NCBI RefSeq assembly: GCF_954871325.1
Contig: NC_088778.1
Location: forward strand, 26,893,120 to 26,957,119
DNA length: 64,000 nt
Direction of reading: 5' to 3'
Origin: Gordionus sp. m RMFG-2023
Lineage: Eukaryota; Nematomorpha; Gordioida; Chordodea; Parachordodidae
Positions 23,816 through 34,473 of the stretch are shown here, in pieces. Below the pieces are notes generated by a model that saw only the letters and a list, made by a program, of their open reading frames with translations, was not told where the DNA came from and made no database searches. Made by a program: the position numbers and the translations under genes. The first letter of the stretch is position 1; every line of letters starts with the position of its first letter.

Positions 23816-23829
23816 CCCTTATTTTATGA

Positions 23830-25345
23830 TAGTTGTTCCCTGATATTTGGAAATAATATCCAATTTTTATTATTTATAAACCGCCCCCCTTTTAGGCCAG
23901 GTTCAATCCATTAAAACTAAGTGTAAATACTAAGGTTTGAGTCAAAATATATTTAAAGTTTTTACTTAATAATATCAATATCATTTGTTAAATATTACTG
24001 ATAACCTATGCCTAATATTTAATATTTTAAAAAATTCCCAAGCAAGGTACGCCATAATAATATTGAAAAAATTGTTCCAAGCCCAATTTGTTAGTTCCTG
24101 GCCATGTCTTCAAAAAAAATTTCAGCTCAATGTCTAACCCATATTTAAAATTAAAAAATTTTTAAGCATGTGACCAAAATAATTTTGAAAAATTTTCCCA
24201 AGCCAGGTCCATACCCGTATTAATTGTGGAAAATATTTCCCAAGCCCAGCAAAACCCATAATAATTAATTTTTTCGTTGGATCCAGAAAAATAGGTCCAA
24301 TGTAAGGGATTTATAAGAATTAAATCTGTCTTATATGTACATTTTTTTGCCATTCTATATTATTGAGAAAATTTTTCAAATAATTTATTATCAAATGCAA
24401 GGGAAATATCTGATTTACCACCCCTACTGGTTAACTCCTGGCATTTTTATGAAATTCATGAATACATATTAAAGTACCATGCCTTTTATATACTAGTGAA
24501 AAATGTTCACCCTAATTTAAATTTTTACCAGACAACCACCCCTCCAAATAATATGTGTAGGTACAAAATAGAAAATTAAATTTAAGACCTTGTAATTAAA
24601 TTACAATAAAAAAAAATATTCTAAGTTAACAAAAAATAGGAGGTTAATTCAATCATAGTCAGATAAGTAAAACAAAAAGGTCATACATTTAATCAAAAAT
24701 GTTATAATAAGTTATGTGAATAACATACATTCAACAATTATGAAGTGATGAGAAAATATACCAAACTATGCAATTCATGTAAAAAGGCATCTTCAGAAAA
24801 GATAAGAGAGGTATTCAGTTGAAAGTTCCATGAATAACATGGAATAGACTATACAATGTCAATAATGGCAAAATTTTAAAATATCAGCCATGCTAATGGC
24901 AATTGAGTTGTATTAAATAAACCAAAATCTTATTCCATAATAAAAATTTCATTGATTTACCAATTTTAAAAATTACCGACATAAGATATTTCATAAAAGT
25001 AATAATTCATAAAGCATGGCTTTTAATTTAATTCATCCATCATCAAATTAAAGAGAAAATTCTAATTTTCTGTCAAACTTGATGATCTATCAGTTAGTAA
25101 TCCTATAAATGCAAATATTTACTTATACATAAAAATTACCTAATTAAAAGATATATAATTGTATAAAATTCAAATATATCCATTCTTCAATAAAATTTTT
25201 ATTGTAAGAAATATTTGATAATTTAAACATTGATACTGTGAAATCTAAATATTGACCCTCTGATAAAATGGTTAGGCTATATTTTTTGTCTTCTGGTGAG
25301 GTATCTTGGGTATAATCCTCATTAAAAATATCATATATAATTAGA
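23830..25345. other. AT-rich stretch with degenerate tandem repeat
   Basis: No gene seen. At about 24020-24280 there are four degenerate units of roughly 45-50 bp sharing AAAAATTTTCCCAAGCC followed by CCATAATAATT, in two pairs separated by about 75 bp. The rest is AT-rich. Confidence 0.45.
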
Positions 25346-25349
25346 TGCC

Positions 25350-26130
25350 ATTATAACCCATTGATTTACCAAATTGCAAAATTACAGACCTATGATTATA
25401 GATTGATAGATAGGAGATATTATAATGGAATCACGTGGTCAAGTCAGGCTTCCTATATATCATTTCCCCAAGGATGGAACCACCAAGTTGGATTTAAAAA
25501 AATGATCTTTGCTAAGTGGGCCACGGCCACAGACGTTTATCAAAAAATAAATTTGTCCAAATGAAAAATAAACAAATTACAAATTTGATACTAAGGACTC
25601 TAGTATATATGTAATGGTAGCTTAAATAAATGAATGTTTGATATGTGATATTATCATTGGACCGAATAAGCTATGGTTTAAAAGAATAATATTGGCTATT
25701 ACGTTGTGACACTGTGACTATATATTATAGATAGATTATAGATATTATCAACTCACCAAGGATTAAAACACCAAGTTAGATTTAAAAAAAATTCAGATTT
25801 GTAAGCGATGCTCTTTGCCGATTAAGCTACAGACGCTTTTCAAAATTCACGATTTTTTAAATACTGTGACACGGCTTATATATTTATAGATAGATAGATA
25901 TTATCATCTCCCCAAGGATGAAACCATCAAGTTAGATTAAGAAAAAAAAAGAAAAAAAAATAGATTGTTGGGATTTGTACCTAAATCTATTAGGCTTGTA
26001 AGTGAGGCTCTTGCCGATTGGTCCACAGACACCTTTCAAAATTAACGATTTTTTAAATATATATTATAAATTTTGAAAGTATGACTGTCACAGTGTGACA
26101 AGGCTTTTATATATATTATAGATTATGCCA
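25350..26130 (-). repeat. tRNA-like SINE-type repeats, second block
   Basis: Three more, more damaged copies of the family at 21.1-22.25 kb. Their cores lie near 25500-25545 (most of the core missing), 25790-25855 and 25966-26035. Each is preceded on the plus strand by CCCCAAGGATGGAACCACCAAG or a variant and followed by TATATATTATAGATAG. Box B is weakened here (GGTACAAATCCC in the last copy). Together with the first block they bracket the MULE. Confidence 0.6.
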
Positions 26131-26282
26131 TTATTTTATTTATCACAAAACAATTCTAAAAAATTTAACATTAAATCTAAATCCAACTCTTTGGTAAATC
26201 GAACTGAGAGTTCTATAATGCATGAATTGAGATCCAAACTACAAAAAAAACTATTATGCGTTACTATCTGATCATATCCAGG

Positions 26283-26384
26283 CGTCACTAGCTTTTACAA
26301 TCCCAGAGGGCCTAAAATATCATTTTTAAATTGTTTTCAATGAGAGGGCTCTTCAAATTTTTGCCTCCTTTCCTCCTAGTAACG
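26283..26384. repeat. Short element with CGTCACTAG ends
   Basis: About 100 bp bounded by CGTCACTAGC on the left and CTAGTAACG on the right, which are near-perfect inverted ends, with a pyrimidine-rich CCTCCTTTCCTCC just inside the right end. Similar right ends occur at 19658-19672. Probably a very short MITE or the remains of a longer one. Confidence 0.35.
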
Positions 26385-26399
26385 TTACTGATCATATCA

Positions 26400-28755
26400 T
26401 AGATAGCTTTATATTTAGTCATTTAGAAATCATATAATATTTATTTTTGTGTCTAATGAAAAAGAGTTCATATAATCGTAGTTTGTGTTAAGCAACTTTA
26501 ATTTTTATTATGATATACAACATGTCATATATAACATATACCCATAATTAATTAATGATCTATTTTAACAATTTTAAAAATATAATTCCTCAATCAAACG
26601 TTTAGTTGTGTAACAAAGGTGCTGTGATCATTTCGTCGATTCCAGAATTGTCAATTGAGTTTCGATCGACATGTCTTTCATCTCATACACAGGGGACATG
26701 GTGTAGTATTGTGATATATAATTAATGGAATTCTGTAAAAATTCAAATTTTAAATCATTTTTAATTAGAGCGAATTTTAAATTAAATTTATTTTTTTTAT
26801 TTTATGTTGGAAGGAATACCCTTAAATTTAAACAATTTTGCTGTGAATTTTTGTGTATTTTTTAAAAATAATTTATACCAAAATAGATGTATAACATTTA
26901 ATATAAATTACATAATATATAGTACAAAAGTGCACGGGAAAAAATTGTTTAATATTCAACAATGTGGGTTATTTTTTACTTGCTGAAGTACCTTTTGGAC
27001 TCCGCTCATATTTTTTGAAATTTAAATAAATCTCCCTCAAGATTCTAAATTGAGAGTTTTCTAAATCCTTATTCTATATTCTATTAATAAAATAATATAT
27101 AACACAATGCAATAAACTTTCTTCTTTTATAAATTTTTTGACCATTTTCTAATTTGATTTATATGATGTGTAATACTGATAATTAATGTAATATATCATT
27201 TACAATTAAAGCAATTATTTTAATTTGTATTAAAAATAAATTATCTCATTTATATTAATAAATTGAGTTATTTATTTATAATCCACTAATCAACTGAAAT
27301 TATAAATACTTAATGATTTAAATATGATTTATTTCTGAAGCCTTTAAAGAACAAATTATAGGACTACGCCCCCCCCCCCATATCTCCCATTTTGCGGTGC
27401 CCGGCAGCTTTAGTAGAAAAGTCAACCTATTTTCCTAGCACCATGAGATAACATTTTTTTAATCTCTTTTTTATCTTATAAGATTAAAAAGTATAATAAT
27501 TTTATAATTTAATAATAAAATATAAAATGTCAAATTTTGTGTTATTTTAATTAGAATTGACCTGATACTCTATAGTTAAGATTTATTATATGGAAGAAAT
27601 AGAAAGAAATATGATTTTTTAAAATAAATCCGAACACCCCCCCCCCCCCCCCTCCTTCCCCAAAAACTAGCTATGTTCACTAATGCCTACACTGGCTGTC
27701 TACGCTAATTTCACAAAGTTTATAATGTTAAGGTAGAATAATTTAGTAATTAAGCCGTAATCAAGCAAATCTTAGCTCATCTGCGGAGAGCAGCAAATCA
27801 AAGTTGTAAAGGAAGATAGTAACTTAATAAACAACGTTGTCATTATTATCTGCAAAAGTTATAATAATCTTATTAAGGTGGTTCTCATAAAGTATATATT
27901 TCTCTATTTATTAAATCATCTTCAACATAAATATGTCATTTACCACTTTAAAATATTATCAATATCGTGATGTATGCCAAATTTTCTAAATAATGTACTA
28001 CAAGCGAGAACCTGGTACAAATCCAAATCTATCGGAACAGGCAAAAAAATTCACGAATATGATATGACCTGCAAAAAAAAACAAGTTCGATACAAATGTA
28101 TATACATATTTTCACTATTTTTCATTCTCTCACTTATACATTTATCAGAATTGGAAATTGGCAATGAGAAGGTATTCATTCCTAAACTGTTTGTATAATA
28201 ATTTGGATCTCTATCAATGGCAACTCAACTAAACTAAGGAATATGCACCCCCCCCTCCTTCTCTGTCTCTAGGCTGAAAATATAGTAAAGCAAGTATTGA
28301 AGAGAAGGATATTCTACTCTCAAGTATAAGTTTTCAACAGTTTTAGCATGAATACGACTTTTTTTAAAATTAATTTTTGATGTTTTATTGGGTTATATTT
28401 TACAACAAAGTTGATTTATTAAACGACTTTTTTTCTTTACATAATAAATTGCCTCTTTTTGACAAAATAAAAAAATTCACAAAGCAATGCATTCAAAGTG
28501 TTATTTTTCTAATTCAGAAAATTTTTGTTATTGTCCGTCATTATTAATATTAATATTATTATCATAAATATGATAAATTTCTAACTCTCTTTTTTTCAGT
28601 TAAGCCCGAATGTCATAGCGTCAGAATTTTTGCAACCTCTTAAAGACAAATTTTGTCTACTTAAACATATGATCGCATAGCTTACAATAATTATTGTTCT
28701 TTTTTTTTAAAAAGAAATGTTTCATATCTTATTAAATTTAAACATTCTTTGAAAC
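26400..28755. other. AT-rich stretch with poly-C tracts
   Basis: No gene supported. Three C runs occur at 27369-27379, 27637-27652 and 28248-28255, the latter two directly followed by TCCTT. Small GC-richer patches at 26600-26720 and 27380-27460 match nothing I recognise. Confidence 0.4.
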
Positions 28756-28942
28756 TAGTGTTGTTAAACGGTTCAATTTTTAAAAAATAGATAACCCAAT
28801 ATTTTAGCAAAGAAATATTATGCGAGCCTGGAAATTCTAGATGTTTAGAAAATTTGGGCATCTATTTAAATCGAAGACTTGCGTAATATTATTTTGGCTA
28901 AAATCTTAATTTAAAATTAAGCTAAACTGAGCCGTTTAACCA
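28756..28942 (+). mobile_element. hAT-type MITE (TAGTGTTGTTAAACGG family)
   Basis: About 187 bp, starting TAGTGTTGTTAAACGG and ending with the inverted counterpart GAGCCGTTTAAC; the last bases of the right end are lost. Inside are the family marks AACCCAATATTTTAGC and AAATATTATGCGAGCCTGG. The terminus resembles that of the hAT element at 47162 (TAGTGTTGTAAAC), so the family is probably hAT-derived. Confidence 0.6.
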
Positions 28943-28944
28943 TT

Positions 28945-30045
28945 TGAAATATCGCCTTTTAAATGATCAATAGAAATATGCATGGAATGTGGAAGCCATA
29001 TGCTTGATGTATTTTAAAATATTTAAAAAAACCCTTTACTCTACTATGTGATATGATTAATACTAGAGAGAAGGGGATTTTTTTTGGTCAAATCTCACTA
29101 AATTCTGACGCAGAACACACGTGTTTTGTAATGTGCTGCCATAGGAATATTCTTAATTAGTTATATTTTTTAAATTTATTCTTATTTTTTATAAGAGGTT
29201 ATTTTTTAATGGCTCCTTCCGTAGAAAATATTTGGGAATGCATTTTCATCCAGGATTTTTGTAGAGTAGTTAAAAAAAACCGACTGAATTCCAAAAGACA
29301 CAAAAACATGATATGCTTAAATATGAATGAGTGGCTTGGTCTAAAAATGTAATGTGTTTATATGAAATCGTGTGCCATTATTTTAAGTTTTTGGGAGCAA
29401 AAAAAATGAGTTAAGGATGATGCATTTATAAATAAAATGGATGCGAAAGAATTTTATGAATCTTTAAAATCTAAAAATCGCGTCATTTAAACTATCCCAA
29501 AACTGTCCGCTTAAACATACCACTATCAATATTTCCTAAAATTTATAGGTATCCATTTTTTTATAACCCTAGTTGTATTGCTATTTTACTCAAGCTCGCG
29601 CACTAAACTATGATGGTAGATAAGCGTTGACTCATTTTTGCTTTGTTTATATATAATATAATCACAATTTCTGTAACAAAAGAGCAAAATGCTTGCCATC
29701 CCACTAATTTTGTGTCAAAATGCCTAACTTTAGTCAAACTCCTATATGGCTTAATTTGAGCCTAAAAAATTGACTTATACCTCCAAGTATTTTCCTAAGT
29801 TGAATTTTTAACTTAAAGATGAAGATTTTTTGGGATAAAATCTTGGGCCAAGTTGGAGTTCATTAATTGATAGTAGATTTAACAACACTAGACCCTACCT
29901 AGGATACTTATACTGGGTATGCTCTTTTTATTTTGTTATAGAGATATTAAGATAATAATTCTTTTAAACGGAAAATGAAATAAAGTATTAAGGATGTGTA
30001 CTGGCTCAACTTATTACTAAACAGCCGGCTTTTAATGACTTTAAA
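28945..30045. other. AT-rich stretch, no gene seen
   Basis: No coding signature. A hAT-MITE-like right end (TTTAACAACACTA) occurs at 29879-29891 without a clear partner. Confidence 0.4.
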
Positions 30046-30049
30046 AATA

Positions 30050-30173
30050 CAGTAAAAACCTAATTTGACCAAAGTTTTGAGTCCCAATCAAATTCCTATT
30101 GATATTTGGGTAACTGTCTAACTTGGACATAAATCTTGATCCCAACTGTTCCCAAATTAGAGAGGTTTTCCTG
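30050..30173. mobile_element. pogo/Tigger-like MITE, 124 bp
   Basis: The left end is CAGTAAAAACCTAATTTG. The right end, read in reverse complement, is CAGGAAAACCTCTCTAATTTG. Both are flanked by TA (30048-30049 and 30174-30175). CAGTAAAACCTCT-type ends with a TA duplication are characteristic of pogo/Tigger elements of the Tc1/mariner superfamily. There is no coding content. Confidence 0.6.
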
Positions 30174-30374
30174 TAAAATAAAAAAAAACCACCACAATTT
30201 GATTCAATTATTTTAAATGAAATTTCGTTAAATTAAGTTTTTAAACGAAACATGTTCACGCATTCGTAATTATTTACGATAACCAAAAAAATATAATCAT
30301 AACATGACAATTATTTTTTTAGTTAGAAGTTAAAAAAATTTTGTTTTTTTACATTAAAAGTGATAATAAGAAAA

Positions 30375-31110
30375 ATGTTTTCGAAATTTAGTGCATTATA
30401 TAATAATGGGAATGTCTCAGATCCCGATTATGTTATTAATATCAAAGAACACAAAATTGGATGCCATAAAATGATATTGTTTTGCTACAGGTATATATAT
30501 ACATAAACATAAACAGATATTGAAAAAACAAATATATAGCGGCAGTGTTTTTTTCCGGCAATATGTTATTTATTAAACTTTCATCAATCATTTTTTGAGC
30601 GAGTTTTTTTAAACATTTAATAATCTGATTTACCCGGAAATGTATTCCTTTATGTTTGGAATATTTCCCCTATGAATTTTCAGACAATTTTGCCTTGAAC
30701 TTTTGAACTCAATAAAATTTATATTAGGACTCGAAAGTAAAGGTTAAATCTACAATTCCTAATATAGGTATTTCAAACATTATAGAATATATTTCCTCTA
30801 AAATCCGATTTATAAATTCGAGTTGTAAAAAATAACACATTACTAGAAAAAACATATTGACGCTAACATATATATATTATATACCAAAATCATGTGCTTT
30901 TTTAATTAAAAAAATATAAATAGTGATTTTTTCCGAATACATCTGTCAGAAAACCAAGATGGAAATGAGATAAATTTACCGGAAGATATGCGCGTAAATG
31001 TCGAAACTATGAAAACAATTTTAGGGTATATGTACACGACCGTTGTTGACATTGATATCAAAAATATCGCTGATATACAAAACGCTAGCGAAAAATTAGG
31101 TTATTATTAA
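30375..31110 (+). CDS. BTB/POZ domain protein, two exons
   Basis: Exon 1 (30375-30490) starts at the ATG and encodes 38 codons plus two bases: MFSKFSALYNNGNVSDPDYV, then INIKEHKIGCHKMILFCY. It ends at ..CTACAG|GTATAT. The intron (30491-30923, 433 bp, GT-AG) carries a MITE. Exon 2 (30924-31110) continues in frame with SDFFRIHLSENQDGNEINLP, then EDMRVNVETMKTILGYMYTT and VVDIDIKNIADIQNASEKLG, and stops at TAA. The joined text follows the BTB fold: exposed first helix, buried strand with K-I-GCHK, the SDFFR turn, and the EYIYT-like helix (GYMYTT). BTB domains dimerise and often recruit cullin-3. Only about 100 residues are seen, with no BACK or Kelch part, so it may be a short BTB protein, the 5' end of a longer gene, or a truncated copy. 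A 69-codon frame at 31211 follows, but no link to it is supported. Confidence 0.75.
30533..30870. mobile_element. MITE in BTB intron (TATGTTAGCGTCAATG family)
   Basis: 338 bp with inverted ends. The left reads TATATAGCGGCAGTG followed by TTTTTTTCCGGCAATATG. The right, in reverse complement, reads TATGTTAGCGTCAATATG. Further inverted sequence (TACCCGGAAATG / CATTTCCGG-type) lies inside. It is the same family as 58947-59310. It occupies most of the BTB intron and leaves both splice sites untouched. Confidence 0.6.
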
Positions 31111-31114
31111 AATA

Positions 31115-32810
31115 TACAGCTGTTTTAGTCACATAATATCCCATCCAGAGTAGTCACTTTTGATATTCCAAATGAGAATATTATGGGACTAAAAAAATGG
31201 AGGATAATAAATGAAATTATTAAATCATAAATTTCAAATCAATCATATGGTTTTTAAAGGTATCTTTGGATTAATCAATTTGTGCATGATATATCGCAAG
31301 AAGCTGGAGGAGATAAAAACTATTAGACAAAATCGAAATTCCCTTTCATGGGAAAAAGATAACACTGGCTCAAGTGGGGATTCTATAAAAGGACAAATAA
31401 TGAATATTGGTAAAAAATGAATTTGGAAAAGGAATCCAACTGGAGATTTTCTTTATGTTAATTTATAAAAGAATAAAATAAGAAAAGTGAAATGTTATAA
31501 TTTCATATTTATGGGAGAGCGTCGTTAAATTTGGAAATTTTTTTTTTTAAATTAGTCAATTGAGAATAAGAGAATTCTTTGATTTGCAATAAGATACTAA
31601 ACAGATGACATTTGGTAATAACGACACAATAAATATAAATGTACGGTGAAAGATATTTAAAATGACAACTTAGAGTTAATTTAAAACTAGACATTTATTA
31701 CCTAAATTATTATTATTTTTTCCCTATTTTAAACATTTGCTATGATAGTAATTATTAGAAAATTTAATCGAAAATTGAGGATTAGTTATGTTATATAGTA
31801 ATATACGCGATTAATACCATTATAAAATAAGATAATGGTGGCAAAGAGATTAATTTTTTTTTTATAAATGTTTAATATACGATTTTCCAATTTGGGGGAA
31901 ATGTCGGAAATGATATATTTTCTTTTGATAAATGCTCGAACTCTAGTCGGAAAACTTCAAAAAACATTTTTGACTCTGTTTTTTTTATCCGAAATGAATG
32001 ATAAAATACAGAGATTGTGAAAAGATTTTTGGAACATCTTTTTTTGCACGAAATTTTAAGCAAAAATACTTTGAAAATTATAAAATTGAAGATTCTTTAT
32101 TAAAGAGGATCAGTATCATTTTTATAAAAAAAAATTCTGATTTCATCATTAAAGATTTTTTATGGATTAAAATCATAAAAAGATTTTTTTTAAAAATATT
32201 TGGAATTTTTAGGTAAAATTTGATCAAATTTGAGCATTCATAAAATAATCTTCAGAGATCAAAATCTTTGAATATTTTTTTTTATTTTGAAGATCTTAAA
32301 TAATTTATAAGGAACCTAATTTTTTTTCGACATTCGATAAGCGAATTAAGACCTTAATAAGTTTGGTATATTATAAGTGTAAAATAACTTATTTTTAAAC
32401 TTTCTGGGAATTATTATTATTTTTATTTATGAATAAATTATAACTTTCTTATCTCCTTATTTTTTCTCTCTCTCGAAAATCTTACTATTTATATAATAAG
32501 TTTTTAAATTTTAATAGGCAACTAAAAAAAATGAATTAAGATAAGATATAAAAATAAGGGTTATAAAAAAACAAATTATTAAATGAAATTTTTATGTTTA
32601 TTGTAAAATGAATTTAATTACGAAGTGCGGCGACTACAATAAAAATACGTATAACTTTTTATAGATAGAATCAAAAATGTTGCTTTGCTGAATAATTTAT
32701 ATGGATATCAGCGAATAGAGGAACATTTCGGGTTAATGGGCCTAGTCCGGACAAGTCTACGAGCTCCGAAATCGGGTAAAACTCTGGGAAAAATTTGCTT
32801 CTAAATTTTA
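31115..32810. other. AT-rich stretch, no gene seen
   Basis: A 69-codon frame at 31211-31420 follows the BTB gene and an AT-rich stretch follows that. No family is recognised. The composition beyond 31450 is low-complexity. Confidence 0.4.
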
Positions 32811-32814
32811 TAAT

Positions 32815-33260
32815 CCTCTTCTCTTCTCTTCTCTTCTCTTCTCTTCTCTTCTCTTCTCTTCTCTTCTTCTTCTCTTCTCTCTCTCTTCTCTTCTCTTCTT
32901 CTTCTCTTCTCTTCTCTTCTTCTTCTCTTCTCTTCTCTTCTCTTCTCTTCTCTTCTCTTCTTCTTCTCTTCTCTTCTTCTTCTCTTCTCTTCTCTTCTCT
33001 TCTTCTTCTCTTCTCTTCTCTTCTTCTTCTTCTTCTCTTCTCTTCTCTTCTCTTCTTCTTCTCTTCTCTTCTTCTTCTTCTCTTCTTCTTCTCTTCTTCT
33101 TCTTCTCTTCTCTTCTCTTCTCTTCTCTTCTCTTCTCTTCTCTTCTTCTTCTCTTCTCTTCTCTTCTCTTCTTCTTCTCTTCTCTTCTCTTCTCTTCTCT
33201 TCTCTTCTCTTCTCTTCTCTTCTCTTCTCTTCTCTTCTCTTCTCTTCTCTTCTCTTCTCT
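32815..33260 (+). repeat. Polypyrimidine (CTTCT)n microsatellite
   Basis: 446 bp of uninterrupted C/T built mainly of CTTCT pentamers with interspersed CTTCTT variants and no purine on the plus strand. All frames are open, so long S/L/F-rich or R/E/K-rich translations on either strand are meaningless. Confidence 0.95.
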
Positions 33261-33318
33261 AAGCAATGTCTATTCTTCAATGTCCATTATTTATAACTCG
33301 AGATATTGATAATCTTAT

Positions 33319-33692
33319 TTAGTATATGTTGAATTTCCATATCATGTCAACTGAAGATTCAACCCGACCCTCTTCAATTTTTTAAAAATTTGTATGACGA
33401 AGAGTATATACACTAACTAGTAAAAAAATATAAAATTTAATTCCCAACTCAGCTTACTTCATGAGATATGGCCATCTTTAGAAATGCGAAAATTTCAAAA
33501 TACACTATATTTAATTTTAAATATCTCAATTTCCGAGTTTCTTAAGATGGCCTTATCTCATTAAGTAAGCCGATTTGAAAAGTAAAATTTTTTACATTTT
33601 TAATAGTTAATGTACTAACAAATTTTTTAAAAAAATAGAAGGGGGTCGGGGGTTGAGAATCGACTTTTATTCAGTTGATTTAATATACTATA
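33319..33692. repeat. 375-bp hairpin (long inverted repeat)
   Basis: The left arm (33319-33485) and right arm (33545-33692) are imperfect inverted copies. Shared marks are the AGTATAT..CAACTGAA segment, a CCCGACCC..CTTC segment, TTTTTTAAAAA(A)TTTGTA, and CAGCTTACTTCATGAGATATGG versus CGGCTTACTTAATGAGATAAGG. It is probably a foldback-type MITE. It starts about 60 bp after the polypyrimidine tract. Confidence 0.6.
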
Positions 33693-34074
33693 TGAGCGTA
33701 CGTAGCATATAATCGTAAACTTGTCATAAATAAAAAATAGCGTAATTAAAGGATGCGAAAGCATTTTATAAAATAAATTATAAATCTGACCCTACCCCAT
33801 ATTTGTACTTTGGTGAGAAGTAATGGCTTGTATTGTTAAAACAGATGAGTTCTTAGTGAAGGTAAAGATGATTAAATAGAAAGAGGTGATTGATGCCCAT
33901 TCAAAAGATAAAACAGCGATGAAATCACGTAACATTTAATTTCCATGGATTCAGAGTTCTTGACTAATATTAAATATAGAATCATACAGGGATTATGAAC
34001 AAGATCGTCCACACTGAAAAGACGCTAAACAAATGGATTAATAGTTGTTCTCAACTATAAAAATAAGGTTTACA

Positions 34075-34125
34075 TTAGAGATCTGCAAAGTTAGGCCCGG
34101 CCCGTAGTTCACAAGGAGAGGTGTA
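34075..34125 (+). repeat. GGCCCGG-type repeat start
   Basis: TTAGAGATCTGCAAAGTTAGG followed by CCCGGCCCG. It resembles the start at 50218 (TTAGAGATTTGCAAATACCGG). Such TAGAGATxTGCAAA...GGCCCGGCCC starts are common in hAT-type MITEs. The far end of this copy was not found. Confidence 0.35.
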
Positions 34126-34473
34126 CGTGTAGTAGAGTCTTAGTCTATATGAAGTATATACCAGTTGTAATTTACTTCTCGTAATCTATGTAAGAAGCGC
34201 ACGGGAAAAGTTAGTTTTAAACCTATAAAGGTAGATGTTTAACAACACGATAAAAATGTTTGTAGAGGGATAATTGTTACAGGAAATGGATAAAATATAT
34301 ATAGAGTTGCCTAAATATTGACTGCTCTCATAGAAGATTTATTAAACAATTTGATTTGACTAGTCCTAACAATGATGTGGTAAACACTGCCCTGGAACTC
34401 CGAATTTACTAATATTGACCTTAAGAATTAATTATTAGATTTAAAAAGAATTCGTCATAACCGTGTGGCTAAT

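Larger units (their letters stand above)
22265..23816 (+). mobile_element. MULE with tandem-array terminal repeats
   Basis: A 1.55-kb Mutator-like element. Both ends are tandem G/T (or A/C) arrays in inverted orientation, at 22273-22392 and 23583-23815. The outer 60 bp or so of the two arrays match as inverted repeats almost base for base (CCCCTGG, CCCCGG and CCCCCGG units in the same order). The element is flanked by CCTTATTTT at 22256-22264 and 23817-23825, a perfect 9-bp repeat, the usual size for a MULE target-site duplication. Inside is the end of a MULE transposase (22687-23302). It lies directly after the third tRNA-like repeat copy. The catalytic part of the transposase is missing, so the copy is non-autonomous. 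Confidence 0.85.

Noticed and set aside
23523-23843. F/G/P-rich frames of about 90-106 codons
   Set aside because: They read through the right terminal array of the MULE and are only repeat translation.
27974-28198. 74-codon frame with a hydrophobic stretch
   Set aside because: Short, no recognised family and no exon signals; chance is a sufficient explanation.
32795-33280. Open frames of 150-160 codons on both strands
   Set aside because: They are translations of the CTTCT microsatellite, which has no stop codon in any frame.
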